Assembly (NCBI RefSeq): GCF_014287585.1
Contig: NZ_JACOOJ010000019.1
Span: 1 to 64,000, forward strand
DNA: 64,000 nt
Direction: 5' to 3'
Source: Parabacteroides hominis
GTDB lineage: Bacteria > Bacteroidota > Bacteroidia > Bacteroidales > Tannerellaceae
The translations under genes were made by a program, and so were the position numbers. Below the pieces are notes generated by a model that had not been told where the DNA came from, ran no database searches, and saw only the letters and a list, made by a program, of their open reading frames with translations. Each line of letters begins with the position of its first letter. The stretch's first letter is position 1. Shown piece after piece: positions 47,501 to 56,357 of the stretch.

Positions 47501-47745
47501 TGATTGAAGACGGCTCATATGTCCGCTTGAAAAATATCGTACTGGGATATCGTTTCCCGATCCGGAAATACATCGAATCATTAAGGCTTTATGTAAGTGC
47601 CCAGAACCTGTTCACAATAACCGGTTATTCGGGCTTTGATCCGGAAGTGAACAGTAAGGGACAAAATAACCGTCAGTTAGGCGTGGACTACAATGCCTAT
47701 CCGACAAGTAAAGTCTTTACAATGGGAGTAAACATCGCTTTTTAA
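44593..47745 (+). CDS. SusC-like TonB-dependent outer-membrane transporter
   Basis: 1050 residues. Signal peptide (about 1-27), carboxypeptidase-regulatory-like domain (V-T-G-V-V-K-S...G-T-V-T-D-L-E-G-R-Y), TonB box region, the SusC motif V-V-V-G-Y-G-T-V-K-K-S-D-L-T-G-A-V-S, plug domain, and a 22-strand barrel ending in the aromatic residue F. It imports glycan fragments with its SusD partner encoded next. It appears to lack an N-terminal STN extension, so direct signalling to an anti-sigma factor is not expected; the HTCS upstream is the likely regulator. Confidence 0.95.
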   Translation: MKKIIESFRQVGIILAFLLSTTIMFAQQKVTGVVKSAYNEPLIGVNVVVKGSTQGTVTDLEGRYSIDAPDSKSILEFTYIGFVPQQVAVGSKSTIDITLIEDSKALEEVVVVGYGTVKKSDLTGAVSSIKSEELQKLPMTSLDQGIQGRAAGVQVTNTSGAPGGQVSIRVRGGNSLSSSNEPLYVIDGFPVGAGAMAEGNQNGAIANNGMVTINPNDIESIEILKDASSAAIYGSRGANGVVLITTKRGKTGKTKVTYDGYFGVQNIANKMEMMNGEEFATMSNIAAENGGVAPIYGGANEKWKEPSYYRNNSTDWQDLIFRTALMHNHQISLSGGSENNQYAVTGNFFDQDGIVINSDLKRASLRANVDSKISNWINVQTSLTASRTFSNVAFSEGDGAQGGGVINGALAIPSTMYVYNEDGTFSTMNQTPYGVTTGNPYALAELAKDKSTINRVIANVNIKFNLNKLTDGLALEIRGGTDYSNAFRDSYLPSTVFQGESDNGIATKGWNRRSVYLNENLLTYQKKFGQHSINAVAGLTIQYDEETKGKTIVSGFVNDVLEDNSMGSASTTKGTPTSSRWSSQMASWLGRINYNYADRYLLTLTGRADGSSKFGVNNKWGFFPSAALAWRVTEEAFMEEADWLSNLKLRASYGLTGNQGFGSYSSVASLSQYSYNLGGDKATGFAPNKIPNSNLKWETTSNLDLGVDFGFMNNRLNFNVDYYYKKTKDLLWNVSIPLSSGFGSIFSNHGTLRNWGIEASVSYDLITSNKPGAFTWNTTLMYSMNRNKVLSMPDVTPGRPDGYLSGHLRVEGSWLEENYPVGIWKYYVYDGVFENQEMMDATIVNANGETVAKHPKALTTDGLGSPKFKDLNQDGKIDREDWAVIGDPNPDFIFSWTNNFTYKNFDLSIFINGSIGNDIMNLGRGEYAMVSPFASQRRDMLNYWTPTNTQTDIPAPRLAPHAYLPLSSYMIEDGSYVRLKNIVLGYRFPIRKYIESLRLYVSAQNLFTITGYSGFDPEVNSKGQNNRQLGVDYNAYPTSKVFTMGVNIAF

Positions 47746-47768
47746 ATAACTCATAAATCAGATTTGTT

Positions 47769-49277
47769 ATGAAATCAATCTATAAAATCATATTTTCCAG
47801 CCTTATTTTAATGGGGCTAATGACTTCCTGTTTTGATAAATTCCTGGAAGAAGACGTATACGATTTCCTTTCTCCAAACAACTTCTATAAAACGGAAGCT
47901 GATGCGGAAGCCGCCGTAAATGCCATATACAGCCGGCTCGTATCTTCTGAAGATAATGATATCTCGTTCCACCGGGCCGCATTAATGATCGGAGAATATC
48001 CGGCTGAATGTTCATCCGCTCAAACCTCGACCGTGCCTTACCGACTCGCATTCGAGTTCTATACCTGGACTCCTAATACGGACGGTATAGAATTAGTCTG
48101 GAAATTTTTCTATCAGGTCGTTTTCCGTACGAATGTAGCGATAGAAAACATTCCGAGTATCAGCGGTGATCCGGCCAAAATCAAACGTCTGGAAGGAGAA
48201 GCGCGATTCATGAGAGGGCTTGCTTATCTCTATCTCATACGCCTGTTCGATAATGTGCCGCTTACTACCGCATCCGAACAGGATAATCAGAATCTTCCGA
48301 ATATGGGGACAAGCGATGCCGTATTCAAACAAATCATCGAAGATTTAACTTTTGCAGAATCCGCATTGCCGGATTCATATACCGGAAAAGACGTAGGACG
48401 CGCCACCAAAGGAGCCGCTCAGGCATTCCTGGCCAAAACATATCTGACAATGGCCGGATATCCTTGGAACAAGACAGAAAATTATGCTTTGGCAGCTACA
48501 AAATGCGAAGATATCATCAAATCGGGAAGCTACGACCTGGCTTCCAACTATGCCATGAATTTCAAAGAAGCCGGAGAGCACAACAAAGAATACATCTTCG
48601 ATGCCGAATTCCAGCAGAATCTGAACGGATCGAATTGGGTAAATATGTCCAGCATACGTGACCAGAACGTTTGCGGTATGGCCGGCTGGTCCTCATTCGG
48701 AGGGACGATGAACTTCTATGAAGATATGTTGAAGAATAATCCGGGCGACAAACGTCTTGCCACCAACATCATCCTATCCTTCATCGACACAAAAACAGGA
48801 GAGGAAAAAGTATGGGGAAAAGACTTTGACGTAAACAGAGGATTGGTACATACCTGGAAATATATCGATCCGGAAGAGACAGGTGTCGGCGATCAAAACT
48901 CCAACCTGAACTACCATTTCACCCGCTACGCAGACGTGTTGCTGATGCACTCCGAAGCGGTCAATAACGCTGCCGGATTCAGCGGTTCCTATGACAAATA
49001 CTACGGTATCAACCGGGTAAGGGAACGTGCAGGTCTTGCAGGTCTTTCCAATTTAGACAAAGACGCATTCAATAAAGCGCTTATCTGGGAGCGGGTCGTG
49101 GAATTATGCTACGAAGGGCATCTTTGGTATGATTATAAACGTATGAATTGCATGGAAGAGCGCGTTGCCCGTAAAGGAGTCGATATCGGAACAAGCAAAA
49201 AATACTATGTATATCCGATTCCGGTTAACGAATTAAGCAGAAATCCGAATCTGGAGCAACATCCGCTATGGAAATAA
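47769..49277 (+). CDS. SusD/RagB-like surface glycan-binding lipoprotein
   Basis: 502 residues, lipobox M-T-S-C with Cys near position 21. The N-terminal F-L-S-P-N-N-F-Y-K-T-E-A-D-A-E-A-A-V segment and the TPR-like helices with R-G-L-A-Y-L-Y-L-I-R-L-F-D-N-V-P are typical. The C-terminal end has the usual W-E-R-V-V-E-L-C-Y-E-G-H-L-W-Y-D motif. It captures the substrate at the cell surface and closes as a lid over the SusC barrel. Confidence 0.95.
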   Translation: MKSIYKIIFSSLILMGLMTSCFDKFLEEDVYDFLSPNNFYKTEADAEAAVNAIYSRLVSSEDNDISFHRAALMIGEYPAECSSAQTSTVPYRLAFEFYTWTPNTDGIELVWKFFYQVVFRTNVAIENIPSISGDPAKIKRLEGEARFMRGLAYLYLIRLFDNVPLTTASEQDNQNLPNMGTSDAVFKQIIEDLTFAESALPDSYTGKDVGRATKGAAQAFLAKTYLTMAGYPWNKTENYALAATKCEDIIKSGSYDLASNYAMNFKEAGEHNKEYIFDAEFQQNLNGSNWVNMSSIRDQNVCGMAGWSSFGGTMNFYEDMLKNNPGDKRLATNIILSFIDTKTGEEKVWGKDFDVNRGLVHTWKYIDPEETGVGDQNSNLNYHFTRYADVLLMHSEAVNNAAGFSGSYDKYYGINRVRERAGLAGLSNLDKDAFNKALIWERVVELCYEGHLWYDYKRMNCMEERVARKGVDIGTSKKYYVYPIPVNELSRNPNLEQHPLWK

Positions 49278-49291
49278 GAAAATAACATCAT

Positions 49292-49320
49292 TTGCCGGTT
49301 AGCCTGGTGTTAACCGGCAA
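49292..49320 (+). terminator. Stem-loop between susD-like and oxidoreductase genes
   Basis: Perfect 10-bp stem (49292-49301 with 49311-49320) and a 9-base loop, 14 bases beyond the susD stop. No long T run follows, so it probably shields the susC/susD message or attenuates the genes behind it rather than ending all transcription. Confidence 0.55.
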
Positions 49321-49350
49321 AATTATCCAGCAATTAAAAGAAAAACAGAA

Positions 49351-50397
49351 ATGGAAGATTTCAGCAGAAGAGATTTTATCAAAGGGGTAGTCGGTGCGGG
49401 AATTTCATTAATCACGGCAGACAGCCTGGCTTCTGTATCGATGGATATGGCAAGGATAAAGAACCCTTATGATGCCAAAGGATTGCCGACGACGGAACTG
49501 GGAAAAACAGGTGTTATCATTCCCAAAATGGTTTTGGGATTGGGAAGCCGGTTCTGCCATATCGACGAAGACGAAGAAGCATACGAGATGCTAAACTATG
49601 CTCTCGACAACGGTTTCTATTATTGGGATACAGCGCATGCCTACGATAATACCATTGCAGTTCCTCCGGGAAAGAAAAAATCTCCCCGGCATATTATCAG
49701 TGAAGTGCGTGTAGGAGAAGTTGTCAAATACAGGCGAAAAGAGATATTCCTTTCAACCAAAGTGACAGCCCGCGAACCGGCAGAATCCATGAAAGAAATT
49801 GAACTGAGTTTGAAACGGCTCAATACGGACAAACTGGACATGCTGAAAATACATGACGTTCAATCTATCGAGGATGTTAACCAAATGAGCCGTAAAGGAC
49901 ATTTAATCGACATTCTCCATCGGTTAAAGGAGGAAGGCATCACCCGTTTTATCGGGTTTTCCGGACATGGGGATGCACAAGCTTTGAAAGAATTGGCAAA
50001 CAGGGGAGATTTCGACAGCATGCTCGTCGCCATGAACCATTGGAATCCTAAGCAACCTTCACCTCGCCAGGAAGTAGCTGTTCCCGCCGGTAAGAAAAAT
50101 AAAATGGGCGTGCTCATCATGAAGGCTGTACGTCCCAAGGAGACGATCCCTGGACTGCACGCTCCCGATCTCGTCAAATATGCCCTTTCGCTAAAAGGGC
50201 CGGATGCCGTCGTAATCGGCATGGACAGTAAGGCTGTAGTAAATTCCAACCTGGAAATCCTTCGCAATTTCAAGAAATTGTCGCCGGAACGGATGAAAGA
50301 ACTGGCCGTACAGCTCGAACCGTTCTATCGTCATGAGAATCTTCCCTGGATGCAGGATAATTATATAGACGGCATGTGGAAAACAATGTCCGTATAA
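49351..50397 (+). CDS. Tat-exported aldo/keto reductase
   Basis: 348 residues. It begins with a twin-arginine signal, S-R-R-D-F-I-K (5-11) followed by a hydrophobic stretch, so a folded, cofactor-loaded enzyme is probably exported. The AKR catalytic tetrad is complete: D93 and Y98 in W-D-T-A-H-A-Y, K137 in L-S-T-K-V and H168 in L-K-I-H-D. C-terminal N-terminal-loop contacts for the nicotinamide cofactor (A-V-R-P-K, I-G-M-D-S-K) are kept. An export-linked oxidoreductase directly behind susC/susD points to redox chemistry on the imported molecule. Substrate unknown. Confidence 0.85.
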   Translation: MEDFSRRDFIKGVVGAGISLITADSLASVSMDMARIKNPYDAKGLPTTELGKTGVIIPKMVLGLGSRFCHIDEDEEAYEMLNYALDNGFYYWDTAHAYDNTIAVPPGKKKSPRHIISEVRVGEVVKYRRKEIFLSTKVTAREPAESMKEIELSLKRLNTDKLDMLKIHDVQSIEDVNQMSRKGHLIDILHRLKEEGITRFIGFSGHGDAQALKELANRGDFDSMLVAMNHWNPKQPSPRQEVAVPAGKKNKMGVLIMKAVRPKETIPGLHAPDLVKYALSLKGPDAVVIGMDSKAVVNSNLEILRNFKKLSPERMKELAVQLEPFYRHENLPWMQDNYIDGMWKTMSV

Positions 50398-50414
50398 TCA
50401 ATTAAGTTAATGCC

Positions 50415-52409
50415 ATGAGAAAATTCTTTATATCTATCTTCATTCTCTGCTTCGGTTTATTTTCAACCGACGTGTTGTCCGCTTCCTCCTTAAACGCAAA
50501 GGAAGACCGGCAAACAAGCCCGTATACAGGGTATACAAGAGCACACTGGCTGGAAATAAACGAACAGCTGATAGCCGGAGCTTTAAACTATGTAAATCCG
50601 GAAACCGGCATATTCAGTTTGCCCGAATCCACCGGTGCTTACCGGGAACTTGAAGATTTCAGAAACGAGAACCAGGCAAGAATCATGGAGCGCATCATGG
50701 TTGGTGTCGTCATTTACACGACGGCAACAGGCAAAGATGAAGTTCCGGGATACAAAGGTTCCATCACAAAACCTTTTATAAACGCCATTACAAGGGGGAC
50801 GGATCCCAAAAGCGAAGGGTATTGGGGAGATCCCGATCCAAACGACCAGATAGGCGTATCATTCGCATTAGGTATATACGCCTGTCCGGAACGTTTCTGG
50901 AATCCGCTCACGAACGAACAGAAGAAGAACCTGATCAACTTCTTTCAAAAACAATCATTCAACACGACCTATCATAACAACCACTATTTCTTCCACTTAT
51001 TTGCAACCGGCCTTATCGAAAAATACGGGAACGGAATCGACTCCAACCGGGCGCATCATACCCAAATGATGGAAAGGCTTTTAGGATGGTACAGGGGAGA
51101 CGGCTGGTTCATAGACGGCAACAACCGGGGATTCGATTATTATAACTTTTGGGGATTCCAGCTATTCAATCAGATGGTTTATCAATACGACCCCGTCTGG
51201 AAAGAGCAATTCGGGAAAAGGATACAAGAGATATCCTCGCGTCTTCTGGAAACCGTACCTTACCAATATGCCCGTAACGGAGGGCATATTCCCTGGGGCA
51301 GGTCACTGACATACCGGTTTGCCAGTAATGCGGCCATCGGATGGGCTATGATAAACGGGAACAGCACGCTGTCGCCGGGAGCAGCCAGACGGATTCTGTC
51401 TGGTGATTTAAAATACTTCTGGGAAAACGGATGCATGGGAGAAAACGGACTGTTGAATATCGGCTATTTAGGCAAGAACCAAAGCCTTGCTGAAAACTAT
51501 ATTGTCCCCGGTGATCCTTATTTTGCCATGCATGGCCTGTGTTGCCTGCTACTTCCGGAAAACCACCCGTTCTGGACGGCAAAAGAAGAACCGATGCCGG
51601 CAGATATAGCCGGAGGAAAAGTCGCCGTCGAAGGAGCACAGTTTTCCCTCAACGTAAGCCCTGTTGACGGAGACGCCCGTCTATATCCGGCAGGACAACC
51701 TTTCGACAGAACGATCTGGCAAAGTCCGATCAAATATAACCAACATGCCTATTCGGCCACAATCGGCTTTTGCTTGACAGGAGAAGGAGGAGAAGATATA
51801 GGGGCCGGACGAACCGGATATTCCTATGACGGAAAACAGTGGATGTACAGGTTACGCAGCCGGGCGTTATTTATAAAACCGGATCATATCGCAAGCGTAT
51901 ATCATCTGCAATCCTCCGGAAAAGAGGATCGCACACCGGAATTCCAGAAAGACGAACTGATTACCCATACACTGATCGGAAACGACGGGGAGGTTCACGT
52001 ATTTTGGCATAATTATCCCGATCCGTTATACTTATCGGTCGGAGGGTATGGAATCAGTATTCCTCACAACGGCACGTTACAGGAAACCCCATCCGGGCAA
52101 AGGCTCTGTATTCAGGGCGGAGATTATTACTCAACCATACAGGCCGTTTTCACACCCGAAGGCAATCTGTATTCCACTTTGCTCACGCCCCGTAAGGGAT
52201 GGGAACATACACATCTTTTCGGAGGGTTAGGAGCTTATTGTTCCTGGCAAAGCAAAGCAGGCGTACCACCTCACACTCCGGTTGTCGTATATGTAAACGG
52301 GACAAAAGGCCGTGTTCCGGCAAATGTAAAAATCAACGTAACACGAACATACAACGGATTAGTTATTACCTTTGAAGGGAAACAATATCAAATCAAAATA
52401 ATCGACTGA
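50415..52409 (+). CDS. Secreted DUF2264 protein, putative glycoside hydrolase
   Basis: 664 residues with signal peptide (about 1-23). The N-terminal half has the (alpha/alpha) toroid pattern of DUF2264: Y-W-G-D-P-D-P-N-D-Q-I-G, Y-H-N-N-H-Y-F-F-H and G-D-G-W-F-I-D-G. The C-terminal half (about 400-664) is beta-rich. Some DUF2264 members have been described as glucuronidases (GH154), which I recall but cannot check. Candidate acidic catalytic residues are in the D-P-D-P-N-D and R-G-D-G-W motifs. It starts 17 bases after the reductase gene. Confidence 0.78.
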   Translation: MRKFFISIFILCFGLFSTDVLSASSLNAKEDRQTSPYTGYTRAHWLEINEQLIAGALNYVNPETGIFSLPESTGAYRELEDFRNENQARIMERIMVGVVIYTTATGKDEVPGYKGSITKPFINAITRGTDPKSEGYWGDPDPNDQIGVSFALGIYACPERFWNPLTNEQKKNLINFFQKQSFNTTYHNNHYFFHLFATGLIEKYGNGIDSNRAHHTQMMERLLGWYRGDGWFIDGNNRGFDYYNFWGFQLFNQMVYQYDPVWKEQFGKRIQEISSRLLETVPYQYARNGGHIPWGRSLTYRFASNAAIGWAMINGNSTLSPGAARRILSGDLKYFWENGCMGENGLLNIGYLGKNQSLAENYIVPGDPYFAMHGLCCLLLPENHPFWTAKEEPMPADIAGGKVAVEGAQFSLNVSPVDGDARLYPAGQPFDRTIWQSPIKYNQHAYSATIGFCLTGEGGEDIGAGRTGYSYDGKQWMYRLRSRALFIKPDHIASVYHLQSSGKEDRTPEFQKDELITHTLIGNDGEVHVFWHNYPDPLYLSVGGYGISIPHNGTLQETPSGQRLCIQGGDYYSTIQAVFTPEGNLYSTLLTPRKGWEHTHLFGGLGAYCSWQSKAGVPPHTPVVVYVNGTKGRVPANVKINVTRTYNGLVITFEGKQYQIKIID

Positions 52410-52410
52410 C

Positions 52411-53277
52411 ATGACGTACAAAAGAATATTTACAATCCTTTTCACCGGATTGATTTCCATATGCTCGCTCATAGCCCAGGAAACAAAACGCCCTGCCGTA
52501 TGGGGAATTGCCAAAATGACATTCCTCGTGAGTGATATGGAAATGGCACGGGAGTATTACGGACGTTTCCTGGGGTTTGACGAAGCCTTTTCCTATCCGT
52601 CTCCTTCAGGAACAGTCGTGTCGTTCAAGATAAACGACCGCCAGTTCTTAGAATTTATCGTCGACAAACAGGCGAAAGAGAAGAAACGCCTCGTTTCCGT
52701 ATCGCTGGAAACGGAGTCGGTACGGGATATGTTGCTCTACTTGCAGGCGCAAGGAGTGAAAGTCTCTCCATGTATCACGGACGGGGCAGGAAACGAAGTC
52801 ATTGTCACGCAAGATGCAGCCGGAAACAATGTCGAATTTATCGATCTGAAAGCAGACGGGCTGCACCGGAAATCAAAAGGAAAATTCTTGTCTGAAAACA
52901 GAATATCCAAACGGATGCACCATGCAGGCTTATACGCCGAAAAGATCGACGAACAGGACCCTTTCTGGGTAAAGATACTGAAGTGCAAAGAAATCGTCAG
53001 ATATCCGCTGGACAAAACCCAACCCGGCGTTATCCAATACCTGGGTCTGGGCGACTGTACCGAGAATATCGAACACTATTCACCCTGTGATGAGAATTTC
53101 AGCCATCCATGTTTCCTGGTCGAGGATATGCAGGAAACGATCTATACCTTAAAAGAGAGGAGAAACGGACAAACCGTAAACCGTCCCTCCATCGGTAAAA
53201 CAAAGCGTTGGTTGCTGAATCTCCAAACCCCGGATAAGACAAGAGTTGAATTTACAGAGGCCTATTGCATAAAATAG
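52411..53277 (+). CDS. Exported VOC-fold (glyoxalase-like) protein
   Basis: 288 residues with a signal peptide ending I-A-Q. Two vicinal-oxygen-chelate modules follow: residues 33-148 (M-T-F-L-V-S-D-M-E-M-A-R-E-Y-Y...L-G-F, closing with N-N-V-E-F-I-D) and 168-285 (M-H-H-A-G-L-Y). Possible metal ligands are E81, E143 and H170/H171. The fold serves isomerases, lyases and dioxygenases acting on adjacent oxygen groups. It begins one base after the DUF2264 stop, so it is surely co-translated with it. Confidence 0.8.
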   Translation: MTYKRIFTILFTGLISICSLIAQETKRPAVWGIAKMTFLVSDMEMAREYYGRFLGFDEAFSYPSPSGTVVSFKINDRQFLEFIVDKQAKEKKRLVSVSLETESVRDMLLYLQAQGVKVSPCITDGAGNEVIVTQDAAGNNVEFIDLKADGLHRKSKGKFLSENRISKRMHHAGLYAEKIDEQDPFWVKILKCKEIVRYPLDKTQPGVIQYLGLGDCTENIEHYSPCDENFSHPCFLVEDMQETIYTLKERRNGQTVNRPSIGKTKRWLLNLQTPDKTRVEFTEAYCIK

Positions 53278-53305
53278 AACCGGGCAAAACAGATACGGAC
53301 TGTTG

Positions 53306-53905
53306 CTACACCAAAGCCAGTTTACGGATATCCGTATCCCAACGTGGTTCCGAATAAATCAGGCCGACAGCTTCGGCGGGGGTAGAGGCGACCACCCAAA
53401 GCCCTGCATGTTGCGGGCGCATGAAATGCTCGTCGACGGCTCTTCGGAACATCTCCAAAAGGGGATCGAAGTAGCCGTTTATGTTCAGGATGACAATCGG
53501 GTTGAGATACAAGCCTAATTGTTTCCAGGTGATGACTTCCAGCAACTCTTCGAGAGTGCCGCATCCGCCCGGAAGGGCGATCACGGCATCCGAGAGGTCG
53601 GCCATCCGTTGTTTGCGTTCGTGCATACTGTCGACTTCGACCAGATCGGTAAGCCCCTTGTGACACCAATCCTGTTCGACCATAAAACGGGGAATCACGC
53701 CAGTTACGGTTCCACCGGCAGCCAGCGTAGCATCCGACACGGCGCACATCAGGCCGGAATTGCCGGCCCCGTTGATCACCCGCAGGTTCCGTTCACCCAG
53801 TAAGCGGCCCAGTTCGGCAGCCGCCTCCTGATAAGCAGGGGCGACTTGCGTGCTGGATGCACAATACACACAAACAGAAGCGATCTTATTTCTTTCTTTT
53901 TCCAT
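53306..53905 (-). CDS. LOG family nucleoside-monophosphate phosphoribohydrolase
   Basis: 199 residues. The signature P-G-G-C-G-T-L-E-E and the upstream M-H-E-R-K motif mark the TIGR00730/LOG family, which hydrolyses the N-glycosidic bond of nucleoside 5'-monophosphates (cytokinin-type or AMP/GMP). Last gene of a four-gene - strand operon; its start overlaps the stop of the TIGR02757 gene by one base. Confidence 0.92.
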   Translation of the reverse strand: MEKERNKIASVCVYCASSTQVAPAYQEAAAELGRLLGERNLRVINGAGNSGLMCAVSDATLAAGGTVTGVIPRFMVEQDWCHKGLTDLVEVDSMHERKQRMADLSDAVIALPGGCGTLEELLEVITWKQLGLYLNPIVILNINGYFDPLLEMFRRAVDEHFMRPQHAGLWVVASTPAEAVGLIYSEPRWDTDIRKLALV

Positions 53906-54651
53906 TACTCTTTTTTCTTATTTATATCGTATCCGAACAAGGCGAAATCACCTAAGCAGGGATCATCCGGGAAGATATGCGACAAGGCTTCGGTTATCTC
54001 AAGCGCCGTTTTCAGGGTTGCGGTTCGTTGCTGCGTCAAGCCGAGTTCCAATGAAATCTGGTGGACATGCGTGTCCAGCGGGATAATCAGTTGGCGGGGA
54101 TGAAAGGCGGTCTGCCAAATCCCGAAATCGACGATTCCATCGGTCCGGATCATCCAGCGAAGGAACATGGCCAGGCGTTTACAGGCAGAAGTGCCGTTCA
54201 TCACCGGAATGCCGTTTATGCCGGAAAAGAGATCCTGCAACTTAAGGACCGGATTCGGGTAGGGGCTTGCAGCCAATGCGTCTTCCAGCGAATCATACCG
54301 CTCATATATCTCTTTCAACCGGTCACAGAGGGCACGCAGGTCCGAATGCGTATAAAAGCGATAAAACGTATCACGTTTGCCGGCCGGGACCTCCGAAACC
54401 AGTTCCCGATACCGTCCGGACAATATCCACTCGTAAGGGCTTCCACCCATCCGGCTATGCAACCAGTCCGCCTTGCGGAGGATCAGCTCCCGGCGTCCAT
54501 AGGAGAACCAGGAAGTGATAAAAGCAGATATTTCGATATCCCGCTTCTCCGTAAACCGATGGGGGAACTGAACCGGGTCATCGGGGATAAAAGACTTCAC
54601 ATTATAGGTTCCGGCCCATTCCTTCAATTTCGCTTTCAGTTGCTTGTCCAT
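53905..54651 (-). CDS. TIGR02757 family protein
   Basis: 248 residues, conserved in Bacteroidetes. It has the family's opening (P-V-Q-F-P-H-R-F, D-I-E-I-S-A-F-I-T-S-W-F-S-Y-G-R-R) and the C-terminal L-D-T-H-V-H-Q-I-S-L-E-L-G-L block with a helix-hairpin-like region, reminiscent of HhH DNA glycosylases. A DNA repair role is suggested by that resemblance and by the AlkD-like gene beside it, but remains unproven. It starts 3 bases after the AlkD-like stop. Confidence 0.85.
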   Translation of the reverse strand: MDKQLKAKLKEWAGTYNVKSFIPDDPVQFPHRFTEKRDIEISAFITSWFSYGRRELILRKADWLHSRMGGSPYEWILSGRYRELVSEVPAGKRDTFYRFYTHSDLRALCDRLKEIYERYDSLEDALAASPYPNPVLKLQDLFSGINGIPVMNGTSACKRLAMFLRWMIRTDGIVDFGIWQTAFHPRQLIIPLDTHVHQISLELGLTQQRTATLKTALEITEALSHIFPDDPCLGDFALFGYDINKKKE

Positions 54652-54654
54652 CCC

Positions 54655-55362
54655 TTACTTCATCTTTAAGAAATACTGGCGCCGGTCTTCAGGATAATGC
54701 TCGATGGCATAGCGGAGAGCCGTACGCGGAAGCTGTGTCGCATAACGTTCCAGAAAGCCGGTGAGGGTATCCCGGTCTCTTTTGCCCACTTCGCGAAGCA
54801 TCCAGCCTACGGCTTTATGCATCAAGTCATGTTTATGCGTCATCAACCGTTCGGCCAAAACTAATGTATCGGTAAAATCCGAACGGCGGATAAAAGCCCA
54901 GGTACAGACGATCGAAATCCGCTGTTCCCAGAGGTTATCGCTGGCAGCCAGTTCATACAGGACGGAACGGTCCCGGTCCACCAAATATTCGCCGACAATA
55001 TCCCGGCAGGATAAATCCACCAAATCCCAATTATTGCAGCGGCGGGTATTCTTCAAATAGAAACGATACATCTTTTCCCGTTCAGCTTCAGTCGTCTTCT
55101 TATCCTGGAAGCGATAGACCAGAACCAAGAGGGCGCAAAGGCGTGCCTCATGCCAAGGACTATCCAACAGGCGCTGCAATTCATCGAGGGGCATCGCTTT
55201 GTTGGCCTTGGCTATGCTGCGGGTTTGCGGGACGACGACTCCTAAAAAGCGGTCGCCTTCGCCATATTGCCCCGGTCCGGTCTTGAAAAACCGGCTCAGA
55301 TGGGCGGCTTTTTCGGGTGAACCGACCGATTGCAGTTCACTCAGCACAAACTCCGCCGTCAT
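54655..55362 (-). CDS. AlkD-like DNA alkylation repair protein
   Basis: 235 residues from the ATG at 55362, which overlaps the stop of the dehydrogenase gene by 4 bases; the longer frame (to 55422) adds 20 unlikely residues. All-helical HEAT-like repeats carry the AlkD signatures V-V-V-P-Q-T-R, W-H-E-A-R-L-C-A-L, N-N-W-D-L-V-D and H-K-A-V-G-W-M-L-R-E. AlkD excises cationic N3- and N7-alkylpurines without base flipping; the N-W-D-L-V-D aspartate is the catalytic one in the family. Confidence 0.92.
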   Translation of the reverse strand: MTAEFVLSELQSVGSPEKAAHLSRFFKTGPGQYGEGDRFLGVVVPQTRSIAKANKAMPLDELQRLLDSPWHEARLCALLVLVYRFQDKKTTEAEREKMYRFYLKNTRRCNNWDLVDLSCRDIVGEYLVDRDRSVLYELAASDNLWEQRISIVCTWAFIRRSDFTDTLVLAERLMTHKHDLMHKAVGWMLREVGKRDRDTLTGFLERYATQLPRTALRYAIEHYPEDRRQYFLKMK

Positions 55363-56321
55363 GGACGCAGCACCCGTGACACAGGACGGTCGCCTTCCAG
55401 GAATCCGATTACATTGTTGCAAACCGTACGCGCCATGATAATACGCGTTTCCAGCGTCTGCGTCCCGATATGGGGCGTCAGGACGACATTTTCCATTTCC
55501 AGCAACTCCGGCGAGGGATAATCGCCGAACTCGAATACATCCAGGCCGGCGCCATGAATCGTCCCGTCTTTTAAAGCCTGCACCAAAGCCTTTTCATCGA
55601 CCAAAGGACCGCGGCCGGTGTTGATCAGGACGGCTGTCGGTTTCATCAGTTTCAGTTCGGCTTCACCGATGATATGGTAGGTTTCCGGTGTATAAGGGGC
55701 ATTCAGGGAAACGAAATCGGATTGGGAGAGGAGTTCCTCCTTGGAAACGTATGTCACGTTCAGCTTTGTCTCTTCTTCGACATACAGTTGGCGACGGTTG
55801 TGATAGAGGACCTCCATACCACAGGCATTCGCACGTTTGGCAAGGGCTTTCCCGATACGTCCCATACCGATAATACCTAACGTCTTCCCGGTCACGTTAA
55901 TGCCTAAATTCTCTAAGACGCCGATTTTCATATCCTGTTTTTCCATACGCAGTTTCCGGTCGCATTCGGTAATGCGGCGTGCCACGTCGAGCATCAATCC
56001 AAGCGCGAGATTAGCGGTAGGAGCTGTCACCGGATCAGGAGTATTCGCCACCGTAATTCCTTTTTCAAGGCAGTAAGCGACGTCGATATTATTGTAGCCG
56101 ACGGCATAATTGGCAACCATTTTCAGGTTAGGAGCATGGTCTATCAATTCCTTATTCACAGGAAAATCGAACATCGAGCACAATACATCGTACTCCGGTA
56201 TCATCTCTAAAACTTCTTCGTACGTGAAGTCCCTTCCTTCCGGAAAAGTAACTTCATACTTGCTTTCCAGCTCGGTAAAACCTTCGCGGAACATGTCGTA
56301 AGTGACTAATATCTTTGTCAT
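55359..56321 (-). CDS. D-isomer specific 2-hydroxyacid dehydrogenase (NAD)
   Basis: 320 residues. The Rossmann motif G-I-I-G-M-G-R-I-G lies in the middle, and the catalytic Arg, Glu and His are in N-T-G-R-G-P-L-V-D, the E of the following helix and T-P-H-I-G. Substrates of the family include glyoxylate, hydroxypyruvate, phosphoglycerate and lactate; this short form without an ACT domain is closest to glyoxylate/hydroxypyruvate or lactate types. First gene of the operon that continues with AlkD, TIGR02757 and LOG. A dispersed repeat lies in its leader. Confidence 0.9.
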   Translation of the reverse strand: MTKILVTYDMFREGFTELESKYEVTFPEGRDFTYEEVLEMIPEYDVLCSMFDFPVNKELIDHAPNLKMVANYAVGYNNIDVAYCLEKGITVANTPDPVTAPTANLALGLMLDVARRITECDRKLRMEKQDMKIGVLENLGINVTGKTLGIIGMGRIGKALAKRANACGMEVLYHNRRQLYVEEETKLNVTYVSKEELLSQSDFVSLNAPYTPETYHIIGEAELKLMKPTAVLINTGRGPLVDEKALVQALKDGTIHGAGLDVFEFGDYPSPELLEMENVVLTPHIGTQTLETRIIMARTVCNNVIGFLEGDRPVSRVLRP

Positions 56322-56357
56322 AACTATTCTTTTTATTCAACTTTAACAATCATCTAT

